A stretch of DNA of 37,074 bases, from positions 1-37,074 of the IMG/VR virus record IMGVR_UViG_3300047353_000569. The stretch is one strand, 5' to 3'. Every line of letters begins with the position of its first letter. Positions within the stretch are counted from its first letter, which is position 1. A program made the translations under genes and the position numbers. The notes below the pieces were generated by a model. The model was not told where the DNA came from. It saw only the letters and a list, made by a program, of their open reading frames with translations, and did not search any database. Positions 30,176-37,074 of this stretch are shown here, piece after piece. The stretch is from a virus.

Positions 30176-31470
30176 AAAGCCTCTCCAAGTTCAGGAAATA
30201 TTTTAGTGTAGTCTAATCCACGTTGTTCATCAAGTACTCTTATGTAATCAAGTGTTTGAGGTAACTTTGCTGACCAGTCTTCTTCCATCATATATTTTAT
30301 TAAACCTTCCCAACGTACTTGGCCCATTGGGTGTTGAATCCATTGTGTGTTAAATTTTTGTCTTTCTATAAATGCTTCAATGCGTTTTTTAGCAAACTGT
30401 TTATACTCTTCTGGTAACACTCGTACATTTAAGTAAGACGGAAAGTATACAAGGTGTGTACTAATCATACCGCCTTGTGTTTGTGCATTTACTTTACTAA
30501 ACTTTTGATCAAGTTTCCATTCAGCAAGTTCATCAAGATGTGCTACATTAAACATCTGTACTGCTGACGCTATGTTAATATTAATATTTGCATTACTTGA
30601 ATCAAGTATTTTTATATTCTTTTCAATGTCTGCCCATTTGCTTGGGTGACGTATGTAATCATTCTTTTCACCATATGCATCAATACTAAAGTTAAATGTT
30701 ACTTCTTTAAAGTGTTGCCATAACACAAACAGTTCAGGTTTCAATACAAGTCCATTACTGTTATATCTAATACAACAATTTTCAGCATGTCCTTCATCAA
30801 CCATAAATTGTAATATGTTATAGTGTTCAGGAATCATTAGAGGCTCGCCACCTGCAAAATATAATTCTTTGATGTGCTGTGCTTGGTCTTTCATAGAATC
30901 AAGAAACGATCCTTTCTTATACCAAGTGTAATCAAAGTCTTCATTCCAACTTTGATCGTTAATTAAATCTTTGTTTGTATACTTAGGATGATTTAGTTTC
31001 CATTCCTTAATCCAACTACTTGAATCATGTGGACTACACATAACACATTTAAGTTGACATACATTACCTAAACGTAAATCAAAGTAAGGAACATTTACAG
31101 GTAAGTCACCTTGTTCTCCTGTTTTTGCTACAATACTATCTATGTCTAAACGTTGTTTCCATACTTCTGTTTCCCATTGACGTTTGCTAACAATACCTTT
31201 GCTTTCTTCTGCAAAACATTTACGACAACTTGCTGGTATCTCATCATTTAACATTTGCAATCTTGTTCGACGCATGTGTTCACTATTCCATACTTCTTCA
31301 ATAGTGTGTTCACGCAAGTTCATGCTTACTCCGTCTTTCTTAACAAGTCCTGCTGTCTTGTCATCTTCAACTCCTGCACCTGATGCATTAGCAGTACAAC
31401 AAACTCTAACATCGCCGTTAGGTCTTGTTGCTAAATGTATCCAAGGTAAAGGACAAAATGTTTTAGACAT
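30166..31470 (-). CDS. N-terminal twitch radical SAM protein
   Basis: A 434-residue protein. Start ATG 31470 has a strong AAGGAAGGA; the in-frame 31494 start lacks one. The N-terminal twitch part is complete: FCPLPW (Cys6), GDVRVCC (Cys24, Cys25) and SCRKC (Cys82, Cys85). The core motif CQLKCVMC has Cys138, Cys142 and Cys145, and FAGGEPLMI fits the SAM site. It is larger than 25331-26383 by about 85 residues, mainly between the twitch domain and core. It pairs with the SPASM-type gene directly upstream, as 25331 does with 24352. Confidence 0.87.
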   Translation of the reverse strand: MSKTFCPLPWIHLATRPNGDVRVCCTANASGAGVEDDKTAGLVKKDGVSMNLREHTIEEVWNSEHMRRTRLQMLNDEIPASCRKCFAEESKGIVSKRQWETEVWKQRLDIDSIVAKTGEQGDLPVNVPYFDLRLGNVCQLKCVMCSPHDSSSWIKEWKLNHPKYTNKDLINDQSWNEDFDYTWYKKGSFLDSMKDQAQHIKELYFAGGEPLMIPEHYNILQFMVDEGHAENCCIRYNSNGLVLKPELFVLWQHFKEVTFNFSIDAYGEKNDYIRHPSKWADIEKNIKILDSSNANININIASAVQMFNVAHLDELAEWKLDQKFSKVNAQTQGGMISTHLVYFPSYLNVRVLPEEYKQFAKKRIEAFIERQKFNTQWIQHPMGQVRWEGLIKYMMEEDWSAKLPQTLDYIRVLDEQRGLDYTKIFPELGEALCK

Positions 31471-32461
31471 GTTCCTTCCTTTCAAACTGTGCATTTAGTT
31501 TGTCAAACTTTCCACACTGTTTAGAACATTCTGCAAGTCCTGTTGAAGTCCAACAACCACTAATACTACTAAAGAAGTTGCTGTCAAATATTTCTTTAAA
31601 TGATTGTTTATGCAAGTTAGGAAACTTACCAATCTTTACCATGTAATCTATTCTACTACCACTGTGCTGTGGTAACCATTCTAAGTCTAACCAACAGCAA
31701 GGACTAACATTACCATTTGCACTTATGTACATTTGATTATCTTGTTTTGCTTTGCAAGTAATTAAAGGCAACTTTTCTTGTTGTGCTTCTTTTGCCGGAG
31801 CAATCATTTCAAGACTCTTACTTGACGGCAATAAGGTATGTGTGATTTTGTAGTTGTCATCAAGCACATCAAACCTACCGTCTTTGAATCTTGTTGTATG
31901 TTTAATACTAAATCCTTTGAATCCTAACTCCTTGCTCATCTTTTCACAAGTATCAACTTGGTGTTCGTTATGTTTGAATACAAGCATGTCCCAACGTGCA
32001 TCTCCGCCTACGTGTATAAACTGTGATGCATTGTTAATAATCTTTTCCCAGTTAGTGTTTATTCTGTATAGTGCATGAGTATCTCCAAGTCCGTCAATGC
32101 CAAACACAACTTTTACTTTTAGTTCTGCAAGTCCGCGCCACCACTCTTTAGTTCTACCACTTCCGTTAGTGTGCATTTGCAATGTCATTTCTGAATTGTT
32201 TTCACGTAGATATCTAAAAATTTCTAATGTGTCTTTTGCAACAATAGGATCGCCCAAGTTACCACACATATTAAGAAACTTTAATTGTTGTACAAAACTT
32301 ACAGGAAACCATTCCTTAAAAGTGTCAATAGATATTTCTTCCAAGTCTAAGCCTTCAAGTAACGGTCCGCCATGTAATCGTCTTGGACACATAGGACATC
32401 TTGCTTGGCACTTAGAAGTTACTTCTAAATGTATTGATGTAATATCTTCGTAGTTATACAT
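31463..32461 (-). CDS. Radical SAM/SPASM protein (GDP-type)
   Basis: A 332-residue enzyme, paralogous to 24352-25341. Cys18, Cys22 and Cys25 form CQARCPMC; MCGNLGDP (near 65-72) replaces GGEP as in the paralogue. Shared blocks include TLQMHTNGSG, FGIDGLGDTHALYR and RWDMLVFKHNEHQV. The C-terminal SPASM-like part has LITCKAKQ, GNVSPCCWLDLEW, GCWTSTGLAECSKQC. It follows the AspH-like oxygenase with a one-base overlap and precedes the N-twitch protein with 8 bases overlap. It may act in a peptide or sugar pathway. Confidence 0.87.
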   Translation of the reverse strand: MYNYEDITSIHLEVTSKCQARCPMCPRRLHGGPLLEGLDLEEISIDTFKEWFPVSFVQQLKFLNMCGNLGDPIVAKDTLEIFRYLRENNSEMTLQMHTNGSGRTKEWWRGLAELKVKVVFGIDGLGDTHALYRINTNWEKIINNASQFIHVGGDARWDMLVFKHNEHQVDTCEKMSKELGFKGFSIKHTTRFKDGRFDVLDDNYKITHTLLPSSKSLEMIAPAKEAQQEKLPLITCKAKQDNQMYISANGNVSPCCWLDLEWLPQHSGSRIDYMVKIGKFPNLHKQSFKEIFDSNFFSSISGCWTSTGLAECSKQCGKFDKLNAQFERKEHV

Positions 32462-33078
32462 TACTTTTGATTTAATCTCCCAAGTGTAGCATTAACAGTG
32501 TCTGGATTTAGATCAACATTTACAATTAACCAGTAACTATCATTAAAGCCACTATTGAATAGGTAGTGCATTTTTAAAGTATCTACAAAGTATAGTCTAC
32601 CTACTTCCCAATGTAGCATTTTATCTTCTAATACAAAATTAAAATAAGGTGGATTAACATTACGCAAAGGCATTATCAATCTAAAACTGTCTGCTCTACC
32701 TGAACTGTAGTTCCAATCTCTATGTGGAGGAAAGAATCCGCCTGGACCAAACTTTAAAAAGTGTGTTCTATAGTAATTGTCCTTCCAAGGTTCTAACACT
32801 TCTTCTATTTGTTTGTTTAGAACTGGTGTAGGCACATTAAAATCTTTTTCGTTATATCCTGTTTTGTTTTCTTTGTTATATTCATACAAACTATCTAAGT
32901 CTGGTACACCTGTAATACCGCCATCTAAACTTGTAATACTTAAACCCCAACGATTAATATCCTTACGTGGATTATATTTTACCCAATCAAATTCATTTGC
33001 CCAAGCAATCATTGCCTCAGCATCTGTTGTGATGTCTAATTCTATAAGTTGACCGTATTGTGTAAGTCTGTGAATCAT
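32461..33078 (-). CDS. Aspartyl/asparaginyl beta-hydroxylase-like 2OG oxygenase
   Basis: A 205-residue protein. GPGGFFPPHRDWN (near 110-122) gives the HxD pair (HRD) in AspH-like layout, and TLKMHYLFNSGFNDSYWLIVNVDL (near 168-191) gives the distal His. The Arg that binds 2-oxoglutarate in the paralogue at 23580 is not in the same place; Asn/Ser stand there instead. It could use another residue, such as the Arg of ADSFRLIMPLRN. ATG 33078 overlaps the methyltransferase stop by 4 bases (ATGA). It lies directly before the SPASM/N-twitch pair. Confidence 0.7.
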   Translation of the reverse strand: MIHRLTQYGQLIELDITTDAEAMIAWANEFDWVKYNPRKDINRWGLSITSLDGGITGVPDLDSLYEYNKENKTGYNEKDFNVPTPVLNKQIEEVLEPWKDNYYRTHFLKFGPGGFFPPHRDWNYSSGRADSFRLIMPLRNVNPPYFNFVLEDKMLHWEVGRLYFVDTLKMHYLFNSGFNDSYWLIVNVDLNPDTVNATLGRLNQK

Positions 33079-33683
33079 TTTTTCTTTCCTATAACCATAA
33101 AACGTTTATATTTGGGTAATTCTATTTCGTCTTTAATATCTACATCTAACAAACTTCGTCTTGCAAACTGTTCTAAGTTCTTACAACAGTTAATATGTTC
33201 TTCTAATTCATAGTAGTCATTACTTTGTACAACAACTTGTGCTGAATCAGGAACTTTTGCTAACCACTTTTTGTATTTGTCTTGTGTAATATGTTCGCAA
33301 CTTGTATTAATTACAATGTATGGTTCTGCTGTGTATTCGTAATCTACCATATCGCAGGTTACTGCTTCAAACTTACCTTCCATTTCGTATCTCTTGTTTA
33401 CTGTAGTTGCAATTTCTTTGCATACAGGATCAACATCAACACTTACAACTTTCTTAATACCTATTTCACTGTTGAATAGCATACTTGCTAACAATCCATT
33501 CCAACCTCCATGTATAACAATTTCAGCATTTCGGATCATTTTGTTTTTTTCAGCGACAGTTTCAATCAACCATAACTTGGATTGTATTTGACCACCCCAG
33601 AAAGTTTCTAATGTACGATCTTTATCTTCGCTATTGCGAATTGCGTCCATCCAGAACTTAATATCTTGAATATCAATTTTCAT
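33075..33683 (-). CDS. SAM-dependent methyltransferase-like protein
   Basis: A 202-residue class-I methyltransferase-like protein. AEIVIHGGWNGLLA (53-66) is a variant of motif I, VVSVDVDP (79-86) gives the acidic end of strand 2, and AVTCDMVDY is motif III-like; YIVINTSCEH stands for the strand-4 motif. No DPPY or NPPF motif is present, so it is not a typical DNA N6-adenine enzyme. A small molecule or sugar target fits better. Start ATG 33683 overlaps the UGDH stop by 11 bases; the frame to 33767 has no ribosome site. Confidence 0.72.
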   Translation of the reverse strand: MKIDIQDIKFWMDAIRNSEDKDRTLETFWGGQIQSKLWLIETVAEKNKMIRNAEIVIHGGWNGLLASMLFNSEIGIKKVVSVDVDPVCKEIATTVNKRYEMEGKFEAVTCDMVDYEYTAEPYIVINTSCEHITQDKYKKWLAKVPDSAQVVVQSNDYYELEEHINCCKNLEQFARRSLLDVDIKDEIELPKYKRFMVIGKKK

Positions 33684-34425
33684 TTCTAATCTTACTATTA
33701 TATTTAACTGCTTCTTCAAGCAGTGAAAGTTCAGTATTATATCCTTTTGCTTGATGTAAGAACGCATCTACGTCTTTAGGAAAACAATGCCCACCAAATC
33801 CACGTTCTTTTGTTACATTAGTATGACTGTATCCTATACGAGAGTCATCTGCAACATATTTCCTTACTTGTTCAAAGTCTACACCTGCTTTTTCACAGAA
33901 ATCATACAACTGATTAAAATATGTAACCTTTAATGCAAGATAACTGTTACGTACATACTTGGCTATTACAAGATCTTCTGGATCTGCAATCTTTACATCA
34001 ACAGTACCAAGTAAGTCTACAAAAAATCCTGACCAAAACTGTGTATTATCTCCACCAAGTAAAATTTGTTGCGTGTTTGCAAAGTCTGAGTTTGCATTTG
34101 CGGCAGTTAAAAACTCTGGACTGAATGTTATTTCCTTTTCAGGAAACGTATCTTTAAGCATACGCCAACCTTCAAGACTAATTGTGCTTTTAATTAGTAT
34201 AGGAATCTCATTAGATGCTTTTTCTATTACCTGATACACATTATCCATTACACAATAACCTGCTGAACTTCTTGGTGTGCTTACACACACTATAAGTGCC
34301 TGTACTTCTTTAAAACTTGCTTTATGACCAAGTGCTGGATCGTTAATTAGCACTTCGTATTTGTCTTTCATAGATTCGGCAATGGCTTTACCGACATATC
34401 CGTATCCTGCTATTCCTATTTTCAT
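33673..34425 (-). CDS. UDP-glucose/GDP-mannose dehydrogenase-like protein without the C-terminal domain
   Basis: A 250-residue protein covering the NAD-binding domain and the central helix of the UGDH family. GIAGYGYVG (4-12) is the cofactor loop, FSPEFL (101-106) and Lys156/Asn160 (LVIAKYVRNSY) are catalytic, and Cys214 in FGGHCFPKD is the thioester Cys with Asp218. The family is usually about 430 residues; the C-terminal UDP-binding domain is absent. Without it the sugar-nucleotide site is incomplete unless a partner supplies it or the substrate is smaller. ATG 34425 overlaps the previous stop as ATGA. Confidence 0.83.
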   Translation of the reverse strand: MKIGIAGYGYVGKAIAESMKDKYEVLINDPALGHKASFKEVQALIVCVSTPRSSAGYCVMDNVYQVIEKASNEIPILIKSTISLEGWRMLKDTFPEKEITFSPEFLTAANANSDFANTQQILLGGDNTQFWSGFFVDLLGTVDVKIADPEDLVIAKYVRNSYLALKVTYFNQLYDFCEKAGVDFEQVRKYVADDSRIGYSHTNVTKERGFGGHCFPKDVDAFLHQAKGYNTELSLLEEAVKYNSKIRNEN

Positions 34426-35381
34426 ATTTTTCTCTTTGGTATTTTACTATCTGCACTGCTTACACAACTTGGTGTAATACAAGGCATTGGCTTATCAAAC
34501 AAACTGAACCCTTCAGTTAATGTTCCTAATGGTGTATCATGGCAACTGTAACTACGTTTAACTTCATTGTTTCTAATTATACAACTTTGATATCCGCTAT
34601 TACATTCCCAACCTTTAAATTTATTAAAACCAAAAGCATTTAATCTTTCTGCTTGGTCAATACTGTATTCTACTCCATTAACATCTTTGAGCGATACTTG
34701 ATGGACCGATTGTTCGCTTTCGGTACGCAATATTTCTTTTTGTTCCTCGGTATAACCATCAACCACAAAAGAAGCGGTAGGATCAGACTGAGGCTTAAGA
34801 GTAACGTGTAAACCCCGTTCAATAAATCTTTTACTTCTGGCATAATATTCCTCCCATAGTTCGGGTACCATAACTTGATTAATAGTTACAAGTACACCTT
34901 CGTCTTGGAGATATAAAAGTTTATCTCCGAATTCTTTTTCATTTGCAAATTCTGCATGAAAACTTGCTGTAATACTTCTTCTGTCCATAACATCTGTAAC
35001 ATCTAAAAACTTCTTCCACCATTTCTTTGCTGGACTACAATTACTTGTCATGTGTATGCTTAGGTATTCACTTTCATAATCTTCATAGTGATTAACTAAA
35101 TCTAAAAAGCCTTTGTATGCTGTAGGCTCTCCTCCACTAAAACTAAAATGAAACTTGTCAAAGCCATTTGCTTTTGCTTGTTTCTTAATTTCATCAATAG
35201 ATGTTTTATAAATTTCTAATTCCTGATAGTCTGGCTTGTCAGTGTTAGCATAAGGCCAACAGTAACTACACTTGTAATTACAAAACCTGCCGAGGATCCA
35301 ACTAACGCTGAATAGATTAGTATCCAGCATTGTCTTTTGTCCAAGGCTGACAATATCCTTAAAAGGAATCTTTGTGTTCAT
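34422..35381 (-). CDS. Radical SAM protein, CNYxC type
   Basis: A 319-residue radical SAM enzyme. Cys34, Cys38 and Cys41 form CNYKCSYC, and FSGGEPTAY (near 80-88) fits the SAM site. The C-terminal part has GWECNSGYQSC, RSYSCHDTPLG and MPCITPSC, giving ligands for an auxiliary cluster. Paralogous to 28686-29630 in size, N-terminus and SGGEPT core. It overlaps the glycosyltransferase end by 23 bases and the UGDH start by 4. Coupling to sugar-nucleotide enzymes suggests a sugar-related role. Confidence 0.85.
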   Translation of the reverse strand: MNTKIPFKDIVSLGQKTMLDTNLFSVSWILGRFCNYKCSYCWPYANTDKPDYQELEIYKTSIDEIKKQAKANGFDKFHFSFSGGEPTAYKGFLDLVNHYEDYESEYLSIHMTSNCSPAKKWWKKFLDVTDVMDRRSITASFHAEFANEKEFGDKLLYLQDEGVLVTINQVMVPELWEEYYARSKRFIERGLHVTLKPQSDPTASFVVDGYTEEQKEILRTESEQSVHQVSLKDVNGVEYSIDQAERLNAFGFNKFKGWECNSGYQSCIIRNNEVKRSYSCHDTPLGTLTEGFSLFDKPMPCITPSCVSSADSKIPKRKI

Positions 35382-36048
35382 TAAACTCCTCTTCTAAATA
35401 ATCAAAATCATTTAACATTGCAAGTGCTTCTACATTGCCTCTATAGTGTTCTCCAAATTGCTTACCACATGCCGCTCCGTGCATTGCAATCTTTCCGTAC
35501 TGTCTTTCAGCACCAACAGTAAGCCATGTTTCCAAACGCTTCTCTGTTTCTTCATCTACTTGTCCTGGAATAGTTTTACTTGCTAATTTTGCACATTCTC
35601 TAAATGCTCCACGCCAAGTACTCAAAGGATCAGTGTTAAATCCTGTTACGCAACTTATCTCTGGCATTGCTTTGAACTTATCACTGATACTTGTAGTCAT
35701 GTCGGGCATGGAAGTGTCCATGTTCAGTGTGAGTGATCGCGGTAATAACTTTACACCTCCATACCCGTATTCCAAGTCGTTGATCGGATTTATACTTCGC
35801 CATACATGCACTGTTTCTAAATCCCACTCGGAAACCTCAAAATTAAAATCAAAGTCTGGCATTAACTCTGCATCAGCATCAATAACCCAGAACATTTTTG
35901 TAAAACATTTTTTAGCCGCGGCAATGTGTGCTTGATGTAAACCTTTAACATCTTTTACACGTTTCGCCATAGGAAACATTTGCTTAATATGTTTCCAGTT
36001 TTCATCAGCGTTTGGTTCGCCGTAACTTATGAAGACTATATCATACAT
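35359..36048 (-). CDS. Glycosyltransferase-like protein (DxD motif)
   Basis: A 229-residue protein. FWVIDADAEL (53-62) holds Asp57 and Asp59 in the DxD position of GT-A glycosyltransferases, where metal and UDP-sugar bind; HQAHIAAAKKC (38-48) precedes it as in families that read 'xxxxNxGxxxA'. The C-terminal half (CVTGFNTDPLSTWRGAFREC and onward) may form the acceptor lid. The length is at the low end for GT-A enzymes. It overlaps both neighbours (23 and 13 bases). Donor and acceptor are not known. Confidence 0.7.
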   Translation of the reverse strand: MYDIVFISYGEPNADENWKHIKQMFPMAKRVKDVKGLHQAHIAAAKKCFTKMFWVIDADAELMPDFDFNFEVSEWDLETVHVWRSINPINDLEYGYGGVKLLPRSLTLNMDTSMPDMTTSISDKFKAMPEISCVTGFNTDPLSTWRGAFRECAKLASKTIPGQVDEETEKRLETWLTVGAERQYGKIAMHGAACGKQFGEHYRGNVEALAMLNDFDYLEEEFNEHKDSF

Positions 36049-36848
36049 TTTACTTTATCCTTTATTTGTGCGACAACTTGGTCGTGTATGCTTTCTCCGT
36101 CATGGGCCTCATCTCTTGCACGACCAGTCATCTTTGTTTTTACTGTTTGTACCATATCTTTGTCATACTTTGTTTTAAAGTCTGCTTGGAATGTCCAATT
36201 ATGTACAGGCACACCAAGTGCGTTCCATATATTGTTTACACTATTTAGATGATACAAATTCTCATAATTCATTTGTCCTTGTTCATGAACCCAACGTTTG
36301 TGGTACCAAACTGAGTCCATCATTTCGTATTCTTCTTCAGTTCCGTCTGGAAGGAACATAATATTCCTATCTTCTAATCTTATTTGATTAGTAAACAATT
36401 TCTTTTCAGTGTATGCAAAACTTTTTCGTGACGATTGTGGCCATTGAATTAAGACGCATTTAGGAAGTACAAATTTGTTCTTTATGAATAATTGTGTATT
36501 TAACGCAACAATATCAGGTCCTGTACCTGCTTTGGCTAAGTTTATTACGTCTATATCATACATCTTGCTAATTTTATTACACCATATTTGTTCTTCGTAT
36601 AAACCTACGCCTTCAGTATAACTGCACCCGAACACTAAAATATAATCGTTATTAAGACCCGTTAATTCTTTTGTACGATATCCAAGACTGTTAAAGTTGT
36701 ATTCTAACTTATCAGCAGTATTATGATACTCCCAACCTTCTTTGTTGTACTGATTGTAGTTTTCTAAATCGTCACCACAATACCATTGTAAACTTTTACC
36801 TGCTATTTCAGGAAAATATAATAACGGATGATCCTTAGTGTAAAACAT
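36036..36848 (-). CDS. SGNH-hydrolase-like protein
   Basis: A 270-residue protein. LVFGCSYTEGVGL (71-83) is block I with Ser76, INLAKAGTGPD (near 97-107) fits block II with its Gly, and ARDEAHDGESIHDQV (near 248-262) fits block V, where Asp and His complete the triad. Phage and bacterial relatives occur in surface-polysaccharide and radical SAM clusters. A second, less clear member lies at 7565-8377. ATG 36848 shares a base with the upstream stop (TAATG). Sugar O-acetyl or lipid ester hydrolysis is the likely chemistry. Confidence 0.72.
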   Translation of the reverse strand: MFYTKDHPLLYFPEIAGKSLQWYCGDDLENYNQYNKEGWEYHNTADKLEYNFNSLGYRTKELTGLNNDYILVFGCSYTEGVGLYEEQIWCNKISKMYDIDVINLAKAGTGPDIVALNTQLFIKNKFVLPKCVLIQWPQSSRKSFAYTEKKLFTNQIRLEDRNIMFLPDGTEEEYEMMDSVWYHKRWVHEQGQMNYENLYHLNSVNNIWNALGVPVHNWTFQADFKTKYDKDMVQTVKTKMTGRARDEAHDGESIHDQVVAQIKDKVKCMI

Positions 36849-37074
36849 TATCTTGTGTTTCCGTATTGTATGACAAGATACTTAGAATTAGGTTTCATTT
36901 TTCTCCACGGATCAATAAACACTGAGTCTGTTGAGTATTCTAAGTACGGGGTTGGGTGTGCAAGTAAAATAATACCTCCAAGGCTTACTTGACTACTTGG
37001 CATTTCACTTGCAAGTGGATCAATGTAAATCATACTGTGTCCAAGTTCCTTAACATAGTGATCAACAAGTAGTG
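36848..37074 (-). CDS. Partial protein, C-terminal part only
   Basis: The frame is open to the right edge, so the N-terminus is missing; about 75 residues remain. ATG 37033 lies in frame but codons upstream (LVDHYVKELGHS) read on, so it is probably internal. The visible part has IILLAHPTPYLEYSTDSVFIDPWRK, which looks like alternating strands and turns. No family is named. It is the most upstream gene of the minus-strand operon inside the window. Confidence 0.6.
   Translation of the reverse strand, partial: LLVDHYVKELGHSMIYIDPLASEMPSSQVSLGGIILLAHPTPYLEYSTDSVFIDPWRKMKPNSKYLVIQYGNTR

Noticed and set aside
1-37074. tRNA genes, CRISPR arrays, insertion sequences
   Set aside because: Gaps between genes are all below 150 bases, and none holds a cloverleaf, spaced repeats or a transposase.

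Overview
The window looks like about a quarter of the genome of a T4-like marine myovirus, of the kind that infects SAR11-group bacteria or marine cyanobacteria. The DNA is AT-rich, genes are packed with ATGA or TAATG junctions, and many small conserved proteins match what I remember of T4-type cyanophages and pelagiphages. It has a FEN-family 5'-3' exonuclease, a MoxR/VWA pair, a tail-fibre gene with an Mtd-like N-terminus, and ATAAATA late-promoter boxes. I see no tRNA, rRNA, CRISPR array or insertion sequence.

Region 1 (1-11200, + strand) is a DNA-modification and metabolism block. It holds a partial TGT-like DpdA, a class-III PLP aminotransferase, a QueD-like T-fold protein, a YhhQ-type queuosine-precursor transporter, a GT-B glycosyltransferase, a cupin, a 2OG-Fe(II) oxygenase, a phosphoribosyltransferase, a HIT protein, an SGNH-like protein, FolE and QueE. 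FolE, the T-fold protein, QueE, DpdA and YhhQ together point to 7-deazaguanine in phage DNA. QueC is not in the window. The other enzymes in the block are candidates for making or decorating the base.

Region 2 (11200-20201, + strand) holds replication, nuclease and conserved phage genes: two 2OG oxygenases, the exonuclease, a ParB/Srx-like protein, a staphylococcal-nuclease-like protein, a MoxR-type AAA+ ATPase and its VWA/metallopeptidase-like partner, and several conserved unknowns. Consensus sigma70-type promoters (TTGACA or TTGACC, 17-bp spacer, TATAAT or TATTAT) precede the T-fold, FolE, exonuclease, AAA+ and VWA genes. A strong intrinsic terminator separates AAA+ from VWA.

Region 3 (20202-21580) is a tail-fibre-like gene preceded by a tandem 33-bp repeat carrying two late-promoter boxes.

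Region 4 (21577-37074) is an accessory island with strand switches. It encodes seven radical SAM proteins of three types (C-terminal SPASM, N-terminal twitch, short CNYxC type), two AspH-like 2OG oxygenases, two SDRs, a UGDH-like protein without its C-terminal domain, a methyltransferase, a DAD-motif glycosyltransferase, an SGNH-like protein, a GNAT-like protein and a miniature APH-like kinase. A module of AspH-like oxygenase, SPASM radical SAM and N-twitch radical SAM appears twice. Thirteen minus-strand genes from 37074 to 27899 overlap or abut and look like one transcript. The content suggests modification of a surface polymer, fibre or peptide, but the substrate cannot be read from sequence.

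Reading the whole window by eye I found no GCAGC or GCTGC. Alanine-alanine pairs are written GCG-GCN or GCC-GCN throughout, which suggests strong selection against the site GCWGC.
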